From positions 1 to 64,000 of the forward strand of contig JAJNNY010000047.1 of assembly GCA_022453515.1 (NCBI GenBank): DNA of 64,000 nt. Direction: 5' to 3'. The notes beneath the pieces were generated by a model. The model saw nothing but the letters and a program-made list of their open reading frames with translations, made no database searches and had not been told where the DNA came from. Numbering within the stretch: the stretch's first letter is position 1; the number at the start of each line of letters is the position of its first letter. The DNA is from Astrocystis sublimbata. Taxonomy: Eukaryota; Ascomycota; Sordariomycetes; Xylariales; Xylariaceae. The translations under genes and the position numbers were made by a program. Below, piece after piece: positions 50,338 through 62,022 of this stretch.

Positions 50338-52684
50338 ATGGCGGATATCCAATCCAGTCTCATGCAGCCAACTCTGCTGGAGAAGATTGACGGCTTATTC
50401 GCATGCAATGCAGGCCACTATGTCAATCTCCCCCAGCTCGTCGTTGTCGGACATCAATCCAGTGGTAAGAGCTCAGTCTTGCAAGGCTTGACTGATCTTC
50501 CATTCCCAAGGGACAGTGGACTGTGCACACGTTTTGCAACGCAGATAATCTTCAGACGAGCCAGCGCGGAGAGTATCGTGGCTTTCATCATCCCGTCTAA
50601 GGACGCATCGACTGAACACCAGGACCACATGAAAGAATGGAGACAGGAATTAGATGTTCTCACCTCGACTTCTTTCGCTGGCATTATGTCCGAGGTACTA
50701 TATGAGCCATCTTTTTCCAAGTCCCTTAAATGACTAAAAAACCATTAGGTCGCGTCTGTCATGGGGGTTACATCGACCGATGGCCAAATCCCTCAGAACA
50801 CGTTTTCCAAAGACGTGCTTGTCCTCGAGATAGCCGGTCCGATGCAGGAACACTTCAGCGTGATTGATGTTCCTGGGACATTCAAGAAGACGACCGAAGG
50901 CGTCACCACCAAAGCGGACATAGCGCTTGTGGACGATATGGTCCGATCCTACATGTCAAACCCACGATCCGTCATGCTGACCGTTGTGGCGAGCAACATC
51001 GATATTGCTACGCAGGAGATTGTCGAACAAGCAGAGGATCTTGATCCCGAAGGCATCAGGACTCTAGGCGTTCTCACTAAGCCAGACCTAGTCGACAAAG
51101 GTGGCGAAGACAATGTGATTCAGTTGATTGAGGGAAAACGACATCGGTTGAAGCTCGGATGGCACGTGGTGCGGAATCTAGGCCAGGCCGAGCTTGACAA
51201 TCAGGCTGTCTCCCGCTCTGCGCAGGAGAACGCGTTCTTTGCCACCCAGTCACCATGGAACTCACTGGACAAAGACAAGGTTGGTGTAGTGTCGCTACGT
51301 TGCCGTCTCCAGGAGATTCTTGCTGCCCACATCCGCCGCGAGTTTCCGAAAGTAAGTCTTCAGAGCCAGTTTCCAGGCTTGCAAGTTCTCACTGTACCGT
51401 CTTGTTGACTAATTTGTTTTGGGGATCGATAGGTGAGATTGGAGGTCAACCAAAAGATTAAAAAGGTGCAGAAACAACTGAGCAATATGGGACCAAAAAG
51501 GCAGACTCGAGAACAGCAGGCTACATATCTCATGGAGATTGCGCAGCAGTTCCAGAGTACTTCCGCTGCTGCTGCCCGAGCTGATTACGGACAGTCAACA
51601 TTCTTCAAAGACAGAGTGCTGCGCTTGGCAACACGTGCAATCGACCGAGGCGATGAATTCGCCCGTTTAATGAGCGCGAGTGGTCATAATTTTAAGTTTG
51701 ACAACTCAGATGAGAAACAAGACATCGCTGATGTTGAGGACTTCGACGTGGACATGGAAGACGAGAGCCCTGAACAGCCTTTGGCATCCAATGTTCGAAC
51801 TGTGCCAAATCATGCTGATGTTCAAGACATCATGCACAACGCGTCAATTCGACGCCTCGCACCTCGTGAGGACGACATCTTGATATGGCTGAAGTTTGTC
51901 TATCGTCAGTCCCGAGGGTTCGAGATCGGCACCTTCGACGGGAGAATCCTGTCCGTCACTATGCAAGAGCAAGCGACCAAATGGTACGACTTGGCTCTGG
52001 GCTATATCAGTGACATCATTGCCATGGTGCACTCCTTCGTGGCTCGTCTGCTGGAGAACATTGTGTCAATTGGCCGAGTGCGGCAGGGAATCATGGCATT
52101 ACTGATGGATGATCTCCGGGTCAAGTACCAGGCTGCCCTTGAGCATACAAAATTCCTCCTGAGGGTTGAGCTTGAAGGACTGCCAGCAACTGTCAATCAT
52201 TACTTCAATGAGAATTTGACGAAATGGTATGTTGAACATACCACATCAGCTTCGCTTGTCTCGACCTAGAAAATGAGCTAATTGAATGTTATCCAGTCGC
52301 CAACAACGCCTTCGCCGGCAGCTTCAGCCCAAGGTTCTCACAGATTGTCAACATGGTGAAGTGGTCCGTCTCGATGACATTACTCGCAGCCAGCCCATAG
52401 GCAACGTGGACCATGTTATCTTTGAGATCCACGACATCCTGCGTTCGTATTACAAAGTCGCCCTGAAGCGCTTTGTAGACAATGTGCGAATGCAAGTCGC
52501 TGATCACCTCCTGGTGGCTGGCCCAAAGACACCACTTCAGCTCTTCGACCCTGCCTTTGTGACAAAGCTGACAGATGCACACTTGGAAGACGTGGCAGGC
52601 GAGGAGCCAAATGTGCGACGGAAGCGAGCTGCTTTGGAGAAGGAGCTTCAACTCTTGAAACAGGGCAAGAAGATTCTCCAGTAG
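50338..52684 (+). CDS. Dynamin superfamily GTPase, Mx-like
   Basis: Predicted 713 residues from exons 50338-50694, 50749-51351, 51433-52226 and 52297-52684. GTPase motifs are clear: G1 GHQSSGKS (39-46), G3 DVPG (159-162, where most dynamins have DLPG) and G4 TKPD (229-232). The middle and stalk regions follow, ending in a GTPase effector-like part (HVIFEIHDILRSYYKVALKRFVDNV). There is no PH or Pro-rich domain, so it resembles Mx proteins and fungal paralogs of Vps1/Dnm1 more than classical dynamin. An acidic insert (DVEDFDVDMEDESPEQP) sits in the stalk. Family knowledge: these GTPases form helical oligomers on membranes or other targets. The role of fungal Mx-like copies is unknown. Confidence 0.9.
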
Positions 52685-53635
52685 TTAGACGCAATGTATT
52701 GGAGAAAACGATCGTAAGTTGGTACTGATACGGGATTGTAACCTTCGACTATCCGCCTGCTGGCCAATGTAACTTGATTTTGGAAATTTGAGGCCAAGGA
52801 TGACTAGGTATCTAGTAGCACGTCCAGGTAATCGATATGTTCGCATTATGCTTGCTGCACTAGTTGGTGCAAAGCTTCAATGACTGTAGATGACACCGCC
52901 GTATATCAATCTTGGCGGCACAACACCGTCCGATGCGCGCCCGTAACATGGCTGTGCAGCGTGCCATATCATAGCCCCGATTCGGTTGTTGGCGGAGTTA
53001 AATGATTGCTGTTCGGAGCATCGGGCGTCGGAGACAGATCGGACTCGGTCCTAGAGAGACGGGCCATCGGATGGTCGTAGTAAACCCCGAAAGCTAGGGC
53101 TCGATACAGGGGTCAAGTGGCGTAGTTACCATGCATGAACCCCTTTAAAGATTGCATGGGCGCTATGTGAACCATGTGTTGACAGCATCACTCTTACTTG
53201 ACTGGGGATTCATTCATCGTATGCTAGCAGAGTACGTGTTCCTACATGCGCAAGGTGATTATTGACCCGTCGGCAAGTTTAGACTGCAGGGACTCCCTAA
53301 CTGGGCCACGCCGCCACGTAATTGTAACTGTTCGTGTATTGACTAGATAGGAGCCAAGGTTCTCCCAAATGAGTCGATCACTGTTGATCAAGGGCTCATC
53401 ACCAAATTATCTGAGCGGCGGTGTGAAATCCTGTTCCGAAGTCCGTATAGCACTTGTCAGTGACCCATTGATTCGAAGCGCAACTTGCTCGATTATAAGA
53501 ACGGTGGTTCTGGCCTATAGCTTTCTATAACCTACACCTTTTCACTCGCTCCTCTCATCCTCCGAATCATCACCACAGGCCATCCATATCTGAGCAGGGC
53601 AGTCTTCATTCCTGAATTTTATCAAGCCAGAAACA
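52685..53635. other. Intergenic region before the GPI-protein gene
   Basis: No gene seen. A TATA-like TTATAAG (53493-53499) lies about 140 bases before the next start. Confidence 0.6.
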
Positions 53636-54271
53636 ATGTACACCAAAATCGTTCTGTCTATGACCGCCCTTGCGGCCCTGTCTGCAGCCCAGACAACGGT
53701 GTCGCCCCTAGAGGATACCTGCTCATCCTCAAGGCTCGCGTTGGTGACTTCAAGACTCGGGATGGTGGAGTCGGAAACGCCAGAAGCCTCTGAGATAGCG
53801 TCTCTTTTCAACGATGCCTTTGGGGGCGACGGAGCAGTGCCAGATACCCTGGGCCACCCCGTCGAGTACCAATCGAGAATCTGCAGCCTCGCCAATGCGA
53901 TACCTACATCTCTCCTGCCTGCATTTGCAAGCTTCGCCGCCGACACCCGCAGTTTCGGCGCAGCTCATATCAACGACTACGACGCCTACATCAGTACCTG
54001 TGTGACGACCGGAGACGCTGAGGCCACACGCAGCATCGTGCACGAGCAGGTCTTTGGCAACGTGGAATGCCCCCAGCCCACGACCACCGCTGGAATGAAC
54101 GGCACAACCCCCGCCCCGACCGCTTCGCCATACCCAACGGCTACCGGCATGGGCAACTCGACCATGCCCACTACTTCTATGATCCCCATAGCTGGCGCTG
54201 CCAGACCTACTGGTGTCGTCGCCGGCGCTGTAGTGCTGGGTGGCCTGATCGGTGTGGTTGCCCTGCTTTAA
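53636..54271 (+). CDS. GPI-anchored cell-surface protein (211 residues)
   Basis: Single exon. Signal peptide at residues 1-18 (MYTKIVLSMTALAALSAA). The body has four cysteines spaced for two disulfides, then a Thr/Pro/Ser-rich stalk (about 150-185) suited to O-glycosylation. The C-terminus has a small-residue GPI attachment site (GAARP area) followed by a hydrophobic tail ending VLGGLIGVVALL. It should sit on the plasma membrane or cell wall. The body does not match a family I can name; fungal genomes hold many such short GPI proteins. The start is well supported because the signal peptide begins right at this ATG. Confidence 0.85.
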   Translation: MYTKIVLSMTALAALSAAQTTVSPLEDTCSSSRLALVTSRLGMVESETPEASEIASLFNDAFGGDGAVPDTLGHPVEYQSRICSLANAIPTSLLPAFASFAADTRSFGAAHINDYDAYISTCVTTGDAEATRSIVHEQVFGNVECPQPTTTAGMNGTTPAPTASPYPTATGMGNSTMPTTSMIPIAGAARPTGVVAGAVVLGGLIGVVALL

Positions 54272-55223
54272 ACGACTACACATTAGGGTTTAATGGTGTC
54301 GGCTGTTCACAATAATGATGCATGGAATCGCCAGTTTTTGGTGTAATTTGAGTCCGAGGGGGGCAAAGTGTGTTGGGGGAACTTGGAGTCAGAGTCAGAT
54401 GGAACAATCACATCGACTCACATTCACTTCTATTACATTGGGCTATTCGCTTAGTTTTCAATGTTCACATAGACTTAGCTATATAGAGTTAACAAACTCG
54501 CAAAGTTCGTCTTAAATTTAATCTACAGGAAGCTGTTTAAACCAAATATCTCCAACTTTCATGGGTTGTTCTAACGATAGCTTCTTGCCTAGGCCAATTT
54601 GCCTCTAACATGAGGTTGACTCGAACACTTATAAGAATGAAAGTATTTTTAATTATTGCGTGAGGTTATCTGGAGGACGGCACTAGCCTTATGCGTTTCG
54701 GCACTGTGCACTAGGAGCGCCTCAAGGTCGTTGGGAACCGGATGATCCGGTACTGTCGATCACCCGCTCGACAGGCCTAAGGTTAGTCTCCACAGCTGTG
54801 CAATAATATGGCCCGTCCCGATATTATCAAACATAGCCGTGCTCTGTTAGACCAGGGTTTACATGTACTGAAAGCAATGGCCAATACGAGCTCGTGGCCT
54901 GCGCCTCTTTTGATATCAGCTCTAACGTACGTAGAGTGATGTGGCTTCGATCAGGGGCGACTTCCAAGCCGGCTAACGGCACCCAAGCTCCAGATTGAGC
55001 TGTGGGCAGTGGTGTTCAGCCTAGGTCCGTATGCTTTCTTTCGGGATAGAATGCCCGAGCTCATAAAAACTGGTAATGTCTTTTTAGAAATGTGAAGCCA
55101 ACGTAGCAACTTCTTCAACTATGATGGTGTCATTGAACACATAAGCACAATCGAGGAGCCTATGTCCAATGTGTATTTTATTTACAACAATCCTATATAC
55201 TGGGGTGGAATCTTTGCTTAGGA
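54272..55223. other. Intergenic region between convergent genes
   Basis: 3' flanks of the GPI-protein and carboxylesterase genes. AT-richer than the coding DNA; nothing recognised. Confidence 0.6.
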
Positions 55224-57068
55224 CTACAAGCGTAAGGCCTCTAAGTGAGCACGGACATACTCAAAGCTAGCCGTCCTAGCCCCGTCTTTTACGAGCCGAG
55301 TAGACCGAGCTCCAAGTTCCAACAGCTTCCCCCCTTTCTGCCACGTCTTCCAGGATGTCAGATACCCGCCCCTTCCGCCCGCACGACATTGATTGGGGTT
55401 CAAGGTATTCACGAAGGAGATATATAGATCCTGGATAGACGTACTGATGGGGTCGGTCTCGTAGTATATCCGGGGCAGTTCGGTGCTGTGGTAAGTCCCT
55501 AGGATCGGGGTTCCTCTGCCGTATGTCGACAGGTATGACCACGCTGGGATTGTCTTGGGGAATGTCTCCAAGAGGAGACGCGACATGAAGTCGAAGTAAT
55601 AGTCGCCTAGAATTGCCGCTAGCCGTTTGAATTCCGGATACGTGGCGTTGGACGCGCCTATGCCGGGAGGGCTTTTGGGGTTCTTGGGATAAGTGGCGAC
55701 TAGGCCTGCGACCTCGTCTCTTGTGGCGGTAGGGAAGAAGATGTTGCTGAAGTAGGACACTAGGTCACTTTCGGTAGTAATGTTGGACTGGAACAGAGCG
55801 AAGATGGTCCCCTGGATGATGGATGGATTACCAGTTAGCTTCCTTCACACTAGAGGGTAATCATATAACAAGCATACAACGCCGACTGCACATAAGTAGG
55901 CGGTTATCGAATGTTAGAGGCCAATGAAACTTTTACTCACGTCATTTTCCTGATTGCCAATGATGATCGGGACGGCTGCATACTTCCTCGTCTGGGCAAG
56001 AACAGACGGACACGCAGTGAGAATGCGACCGTCTGGCCGTGGCGCGAAGCTAAACGCCAGGGAGTTATAGCCCAGATAGGAGGGCACACTATTCGACGCG
56101 TTCAAAAACGTATCGTAGTCGACTGCACGCAGACATTCGAGCTTGGCCGAACCTGCCGCCGCCGACTCGCAACCCGCCGCAGCAGCCACGGTATCGAAGA
56201 TGTCCTGGGCCTTGACGCCATCTACCGGTTCGGTAGGTAGGATGCTTCCACTATCCATGATGGCGCCCCGGAACAAGGGCCGGCCATTGTAGGTGCTGTC
56301 GCCGTCGAAGAGCGCGAGCTGGTCGAAAACGCTGATGGCCCCAGCGCTCTCCCCCCAGATGGTGACGGCATCGGGGTCGCCGCCGAACGCGGCGATGTTT
56401 TTGGCCACCCACTCGAGACCCATGCGCTGGTCCAGCAGTCCCAGGTTGGCCGCCCCGTCGGCCAACACCTCGCTGCCGCCGAGAAACCCGAAAGCGCCGA
56501 GGCGGTAGTTGACAGCGACCAAGAGGATGGGCTTGCCCTGGGCCACAGATTGCGGGATCAGGACCGAGCCGTTGAACATCTGCGGACTGCCTGTCTGGAA
56601 CCCTCCGCCGAATATCCAGAACAGGACCGGCAGCTTGGCATCCGCCGCGACGCCCTGCGGTCGCATGACCGAGATGGTCAGGCAGTCCTCGGTTTCGTCG
56701 CCGTCGGCCGACCCGAAGAACAGCGTCTGCTGGACGTCGGGGAGGGTGGCCACGGTGAGCAGCAGCGGCGAGAAGTCTATGGCCGTCGACTGAGGACATG
56801 CTGGGCCGACACCGGTAGCCTGGAACGAACCGATATCTTTGATCCGCACCGGCGGCTTCAGCCTCAGAGCGCCGGTCGGAGGTTGGGCGTACGGGATACC
56901 CCGGAAGTACTCGACACCATCTGCGACAGAGCCTGTAACGTTGCCGGCGGGAAGCACAACTGTTGGTGTCGAAACCGCGTTTGAGGCAAGAGGGGTGCCG
57001 AGTGACAGGCCAACCAGCGTCGCGGCAAGGATGCAGATAGTGTTGCACCTCATCGCCATCACCATCAT
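55224..57068 (-). CDS. Secreted type B carboxylesterase/lipase
   Basis: Predicted 571 residues from exons 57068-55941 and 55811-55224 (read downward). The ATG at 57068 was chosen because it starts a hydrophobic signal peptide (ICILAATLVGLSLG); ATGs at 57065, 57059 and 57053 are also possible. The alpha/beta-hydrolase features are an oxyanion loop FGGG (153-156), nucleophile S241 in GESAG, and H484 in GTYHSTELP. The acid position reads ENDGT, so D376 stands where most relatives have Glu. Family members cleave esters of lipids, aromatic acids or secondary metabolites. It is the last of three minus-strand genes in a row (methyltransferase, acyltransferase, esterase), which suggests a tailoring or detoxifying role in a shared pathway. 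Confidence 0.9.
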
Positions 57069-57966
57069 GATTATTAAGGCCGAGGAGATCACTATCTGAG
57101 AATGGACTTTGGAGATTGGCGGGTAACAAAAGACGGAATTACGAGGCGTTACCGATAATGTGTAGGTAACTGACTTGCAAAAAACCGTGACCAACTGTAG
57201 AGAGTCCCTCGCTTATGATCTTGAACCAAGTTCTCAAGTCGCACACGGATGGTATGTCTCTCACAGAAGAGGCGGTAGTGGTTGCACCTGAGTTGGACTG
57301 TCAACAATGATGAGGAATTCGCTTTGGCAGGATGCCACGTTCCGTCCCTGTTGGCCGTAAGGGCTTGAGGACATCATGTCCCGCCTGCTGACATCGAATC
57401 TTTCGTCTTTAGCGGCATTAGGTACTTTTGTTGTCGCCCGATATACGACTCTCCCGTGATAGTATGGATCTCAGGTAAGGCTATGATGTTGCATCACACG
57501 ACGTCGATCCACTGCGGTACAGAATCGTAAACTATATTTGGTAACCAATATAAAAGCAGATTCGATTGCAGTTTACCAGTCAGCATACCAAAATGAGGGG
57601 AATAAAAGCTATGGGGGTATCATTGAGTCGCACTGCATGCTGGCCAAGCCAACAAGGCAAACAGATGGCCCTGATAGCTTGGTTGATGAGCCCATAGGCT
57701 CGCCAAGGGGCCGCGATAGGCTATTGTGTGGCTTCTCCTGCACCCCAGTACCTGGTATACTGGTAGGCCTGCATGATGCATTCTTACCTGCATACAGATA
57801 ACCGTCGCAATACTAGTACTAGTTGAAGGCCTAGAATGGCAAAAGGCTCTGCATGGGTTCCCGGCCACCATTAGCACTGTGTGCATAGGCTTTCTCAAAG
57901 TACCTATACTAGCAGTAACTTCGCGAGGTGAGTAAACAAACAGACAGACAGACTGGCACACCCACC
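57069..57966. promoter_or_regulatory. Promoter side of the carboxylesterase gene and 3' flank of the acyltransferase gene
   Basis: 898 bases without a gene. On the plus strand there is a CCAAT plus TATAAAAG pair (57545-57556) followed by a short ATG frame of 34 codons, which is probably chance. A CAGA microsatellite lies at 57940-57953. Confidence 0.5.
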
Positions 57967-59605
57967 TTATGACTGCTCTGCAAGCTGCAGCAACCATCTC
58001 TCCAGATCAGCCATGATGCCCTCTCCGAAACCTACATCGAGAGCGCAGTCGTGCCAGTTAGCGCTGACGCACATCCCCTGTCCTGCGACGCTGACGGGGG
58101 CGAATTCGATCGCAGCAGCGGGGACCTCGGAGCTGAGCCCAAACTGTGCCCGGCGGATAGACCACCACTCCCCAGCCTGGCCGACGTCCTCGTTGGTGTT
58201 CGTGCCGGGCTGGGCTTTGCTGTGGCCGCTGATGATGTTTCTGCCGCCGCCCCCATCCAGCACACCAACATTAGTGACCAGCCAGGTAAATTGGCGCGGC
58301 TTCTTAGCCATGCCGCTCATCGTGCCCTTCCAATCCGTGACGTACTTGAACAAGCCGACAATGTCGTTCCGTAGCGGATCTTCCAACTTGGCCAATATCT
58401 CCAACCGATTCTCGGCCGCTACGGCCCAGAGCTCCTGTATCATGCCGGTAGATAGGGCCCTCCCCTCGCCCGTCGCATCGGCCGGTGGGAGCTTGGAGCG
58501 GATGTGCGCTACTTGTGCGACATCGAACTTGTGCAGCAGCTGGGTCACGTAATTGCTCACTACCCTGTCAGACGAGCCCCAAGGAGCGTCTTGTGGTGCA
58601 GGCGGCAGATTGCGGCGGTGGTCGATGATTGTTGAGCTTTGAAAGGCCGGGGCGGCGGTGCTGTCGAGCCGTAACGAGAAGGCGATCAGAAGCAACCCGT
58701 TTAGCAGTGCAGTAAACGTGGTTTTATTCTTTCGACAGAGGGCCAGAATTGTGTCGAGTGTGGGTTTATTCAAATCAAAAGTCCGGTATTGGGTTTTATA
58801 CGGAATGGGCCGAATCGGGCACCAAGTTGCGTATGATACGTCCCAATTTAGGAACTGCGGGCGGTTCTCTTCCCACAGCGCGCGAAGAAGGTGCTTAAAA
58901 TCTACCGGAAGATGTGTGAGGAGTTCGATAGGTATAGGGAGCATGGGGGGAGGCGTTTGGGGTAAGAAGAAGATATCGCCTTCCAAACCCGGCCGTTCGG
59001 ATGTTTCATTTTCATAGGCATGATTCAGCATGCCAAGGAAGTCTTCGTGAAGTATGCGGGCCCCCGTTCCGTCAAAATAGGGGTGATTCCAGGTCAGTAT
59101 GACCTCCATAATGGGAGCATCGCCTGAACGGATGAGGGTAATTTTCCACCCGGGCCGTGACAGGTCTGGGAACTCCTGGTCAAGCTGGAGACGAAAGGTA
59201 TCCTGAACCTTCTGCTCGAAGTCGGCATGCGGTTCTAGATAGAGCCACTCAACGTGTTGGTTCAAGTCCAGACTCGGCAGCTGAATCCACGAGGGCGTTT
59301 TGGCAGTGGAATCTATCATGGCGACCTGCAGCATGGGATGTCTTAGGATGGTATCCACGAGAGCGAGTTTGACGGCAGCCTCAAGTTGGGGCCGTGACTC
59401 TGCAAGACGAGGCGGAATTGCATAGGAGCAGGAGAGGATGGTGCCGCGGTACTGATCCAATAGATACATCGCTAACTGGTAGGTCTCACTGGAAACGTTG
59501 TGGTTAGAGATAATACCGGGCGATATATAGATAGATGATTTACTTGATTCCCAGCTTGCGCAGCACCGTTGTATCGGTGGCCATGTTTGATCGGGATGCT
59601 GCCAT
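57967..59605 (-). CDS. AATase-family O-acyltransferase
   Basis: Predicted 527 residues from exons 59605-59544 and 59488-57967 (read downward); an ATG at 59584 is an alternative start seven codons later. The join reads LRKLGINETYQLAMYLLDQYR, typical of the start of fungal alcohol acetyltransferase-like (AATase) proteins. The catalytic motif H-x3-D-G is H156-PYF-D160-G. A second conserved block near NVGVLD in the C-terminal half also fits this CoA-dependent acyltransferase superfamily. It would transfer an acetyl or other acyl group from CoA to a hydroxyl; the acceptor is unknown. Being next to a methyltransferase, an SDR and an esterase suggests a role in secondary metabolism. A TATATAT run lies about 75 bases upstream. 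Confidence 0.87.
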
Positions 59606-60052
59606 TGTTTTGTTGCGTTCGCACGCGGAGCATCTAGGGGGAACTAGGTGTGCAAACACTTGAGTCTGGACAGAGCATATATATGTCGCTACAACAGACG
59701 GAATTCGACCTTCTGGCGGTAGGCGGATTGAGATCGCCAAATATTCAGAAGTTAATAAACCCCCAAGGTGGGAAGAGAGAAAAGTCGATAAGATAAGATG
59801 GTAAGAGTTCAATAGTTATAATCCCCCAATTCGCTAAACTATGTAGATGTTTCTTCCCCCAGGCACCTACTTGGTGGTATTAGGTAACGTTTAGGCGCAG
59901 GTTCTAGGCTACTGACAGGCCAAACAGCCCCCTAAACCCCAGACTTGTGACCCTCTCTGTGCTATTCCCTGTTCGGGTCTAGATGTTGCATTGGACAACA
60001 AAGGATGTTACACTGGACAATAAAAATAAGGCAAACAGACCAATCACCCTGA
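59606..60052. other. Intergenic region between acyltransferase and methyltransferase genes
   Basis: 447 bases. Promoter side of the acyltransferase and 3' flank of the methyltransferase. No reading frame of note. Confidence 0.6.
59678..59684 (-). promoter_or_regulatory. TATA-like box of the acyltransferase gene
   Basis: ATATATA on the minus strand about 75 bases before the start codon. Confidence 0.35.
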
Positions 60053-61254
60053 CTATGGCTTCTCAAAACAGAGAACAGCATATAGCGCCGTAGCGTGCGC
60101 ATAGGCCCGTTTCATCGACCGCATCCCTCGCCAATACCCGATAGTGTCCCTTCCCCGCGAAATAATATAGAGCATCGACCCAATTGGCAACGGAGTGTCC
60201 CTGATCACAATAGTCAGCGAGATGAGCGCCCCTGACAACAACAACACGCTGACACATAGAAATAAATAACAATTCATCAATTCTCACCATGTTTTCACCA
60301 CGTTTTCGGTGATGTCAATCGGCTCATGGCGCGGATGGAACCCGGCCTCCCGCGCCATCTGCGTGTACTCATCCACGGTGCCGAGCTGCGGACAGAGATG
60401 ATTGCGCCGGATCGACGCGAGCTCCTTTTGCGTCCGCTTCGGCTCTGGGCCCGATGCTGGGTCAGCCGCCGATCTGAAAATATCAGCAATGACAAGGCAG
60501 CCTCCATGATCAAGAAGTGCAAATGCTGAGTCGAAGAAGAGCTTCCTGGCATGCAGATGGAAAACAACCTCGGAAATCCACACGCAGTCGAACGACTCGC
60601 CGGCGAGGTGTTCGCGCATCTGCTCCACGTCCAGGTTGAGCACCCGCACTGCGCCGGCGGCCGCGAGAGAAGGGGAAGAAGGGTATTCCACAAACTCCGA
60701 GCCGCTGCTGTTGCTGTTGTTGCTCAGTTGTGGCTTCGGCGTAGGAGAACCTCTCGCCTTCGCTACCTCGGTTGCCGTCAGCTCACGCGCAATCTCGACC
60801 TGACGCCGGCTATTCGTCACGGCCGTCACTTTGCAGCCCCGTTCGCGGGCGAGATACCTGGCGGTCCCGCCGATGCCGCACCCGACGTCCAGCACCCTCG
60901 ACCCTGCTGACACCCCCGACGACTCGGCGAGTCGCAGCACTTGGTTGAGCTGCGCCTGTTCGGGGGTGTCGGCTTGCGACTTGAAATAGCCATGGTGGAT
61001 GTGTTCTCCCCTGTAAATTCAAACAAACTGCTGGGTCAGCTCCGGCTATGTACTACTGGTTCCGGATAGATACCTATAATTTATTGGGAAGGACAGAGAA
61101 CTGGTTGTAGAGGCGGCAGCAGTGGAAATCCGTACCATACTTTAAGAAATTGGTCTGAAGTCACATCGTAGTGTCTCTGAATCCTCGCCTTGAGACGTTG
61201 TGTATCGGCCTCAACAATGTCAGCATGTTGCTTGCTTTCGCTTGTATTTGGCAT
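60053..61254 (-). CDS. SAM-dependent C/O-methyltransferase, tocopherol/sterol methyltransferase-like
   Basis: Predicted 329 residues from exons 61254-61136, 61010-60288 and 60200-60053 (read downward). The first join gives FLKVWGEHIHHGYF, a signature of gamma-tocopherol and sterol methyltransferase-like enzymes, and the second gives ENVVKTWDTPLPIGSM. Motif I is VLDVGCGIGG (79-88). WISEVVFHL and LVIADIF mark later strands of the Rossmann fold. An unusual Ser/Asn/Pro-rich insert of about 35 residues (around 123-158) separates strand 2 from the next motif. It is read in the same direction as the acyltransferase and esterase and is divergent from the SDR, which suggests joint work on one small molecule. 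The substrate is unknown. Confidence 0.88.
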
Positions 61255-62022
61255 CGTGGAGTTGGCTTGTATAAGTGCCGTTAAATGAAAGGTGAAGAAT
61301 CCGCGGTATTTGGATCACGGAGACTTATTTGAAGGACGACAATCTAATGAAGTATGACTAGTCTCCTCTCGTATGGAATCTCGTGATGTATGACAAGCTG
61401 CATGCAAGCCCTGTTGCCGGGGACGAGGGGGAAAAAGAGATAATACATTATAATTTATACATGTTCTGTCGGTGGATCGATTGATTGCGATGCTTTACTA
61501 GGCGGACTAAGCCCCCGCTACGCAATGCTGCATCCCTAACAATCGTGAATTAGACCACCCGTAAGTTCACTGAGCTGTCAACAAGCTTCAGCGACAAGGG
61601 TTACTGAGACCAATCAACATCTTACGCCTTAACGGCAATTGTCAATTGTGCTACACTCGTTGCATATTGATCTTACTCAAAACGCAATTGATATGTAGGC
61701 ACTCATTAATCAGAGAATTCTGAGCATGGAGCGCTTATACAGAGGGTGGGTTATAATCATTGTGACAGGCATCGGATGAAGCAAAAGACGGGCCAGCTTA
61801 GGGATCTTCCTAGCAGTGAGACGGTTCTTGCACCTAATGTCATCGCATAGTAGTACTCCTGCACCTGAAATATTGCCCCTTGCTCTTACATTAACATACC
61901 TTAAATCTAGATGCCTCTCCGTCCAAATGCGTACTTAAAGTAAACCTCATTTTTCTCTTGCATTTGAATCCCGGTATAAGACCTTCGACATATCCATCCA
62001 CCACTATCAGCACGTCCCAGAG
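61255..62022. promoter_or_regulatory. Shared divergent promoter region of methyltransferase and SDR
   Basis: 768 bases between the two start codons. No clear TATA box or known binding site recognised. The bidirectional arrangement would suit a cluster regulator. Confidence 0.45.

Noticed and set aside
57545..57705. CCAAT plus TATAAAAG followed by a 34-codon plus-strand frame
   Set aside because: Promoter-like order is attractive, but the peptide has no recognisable feature and no further exon was found.
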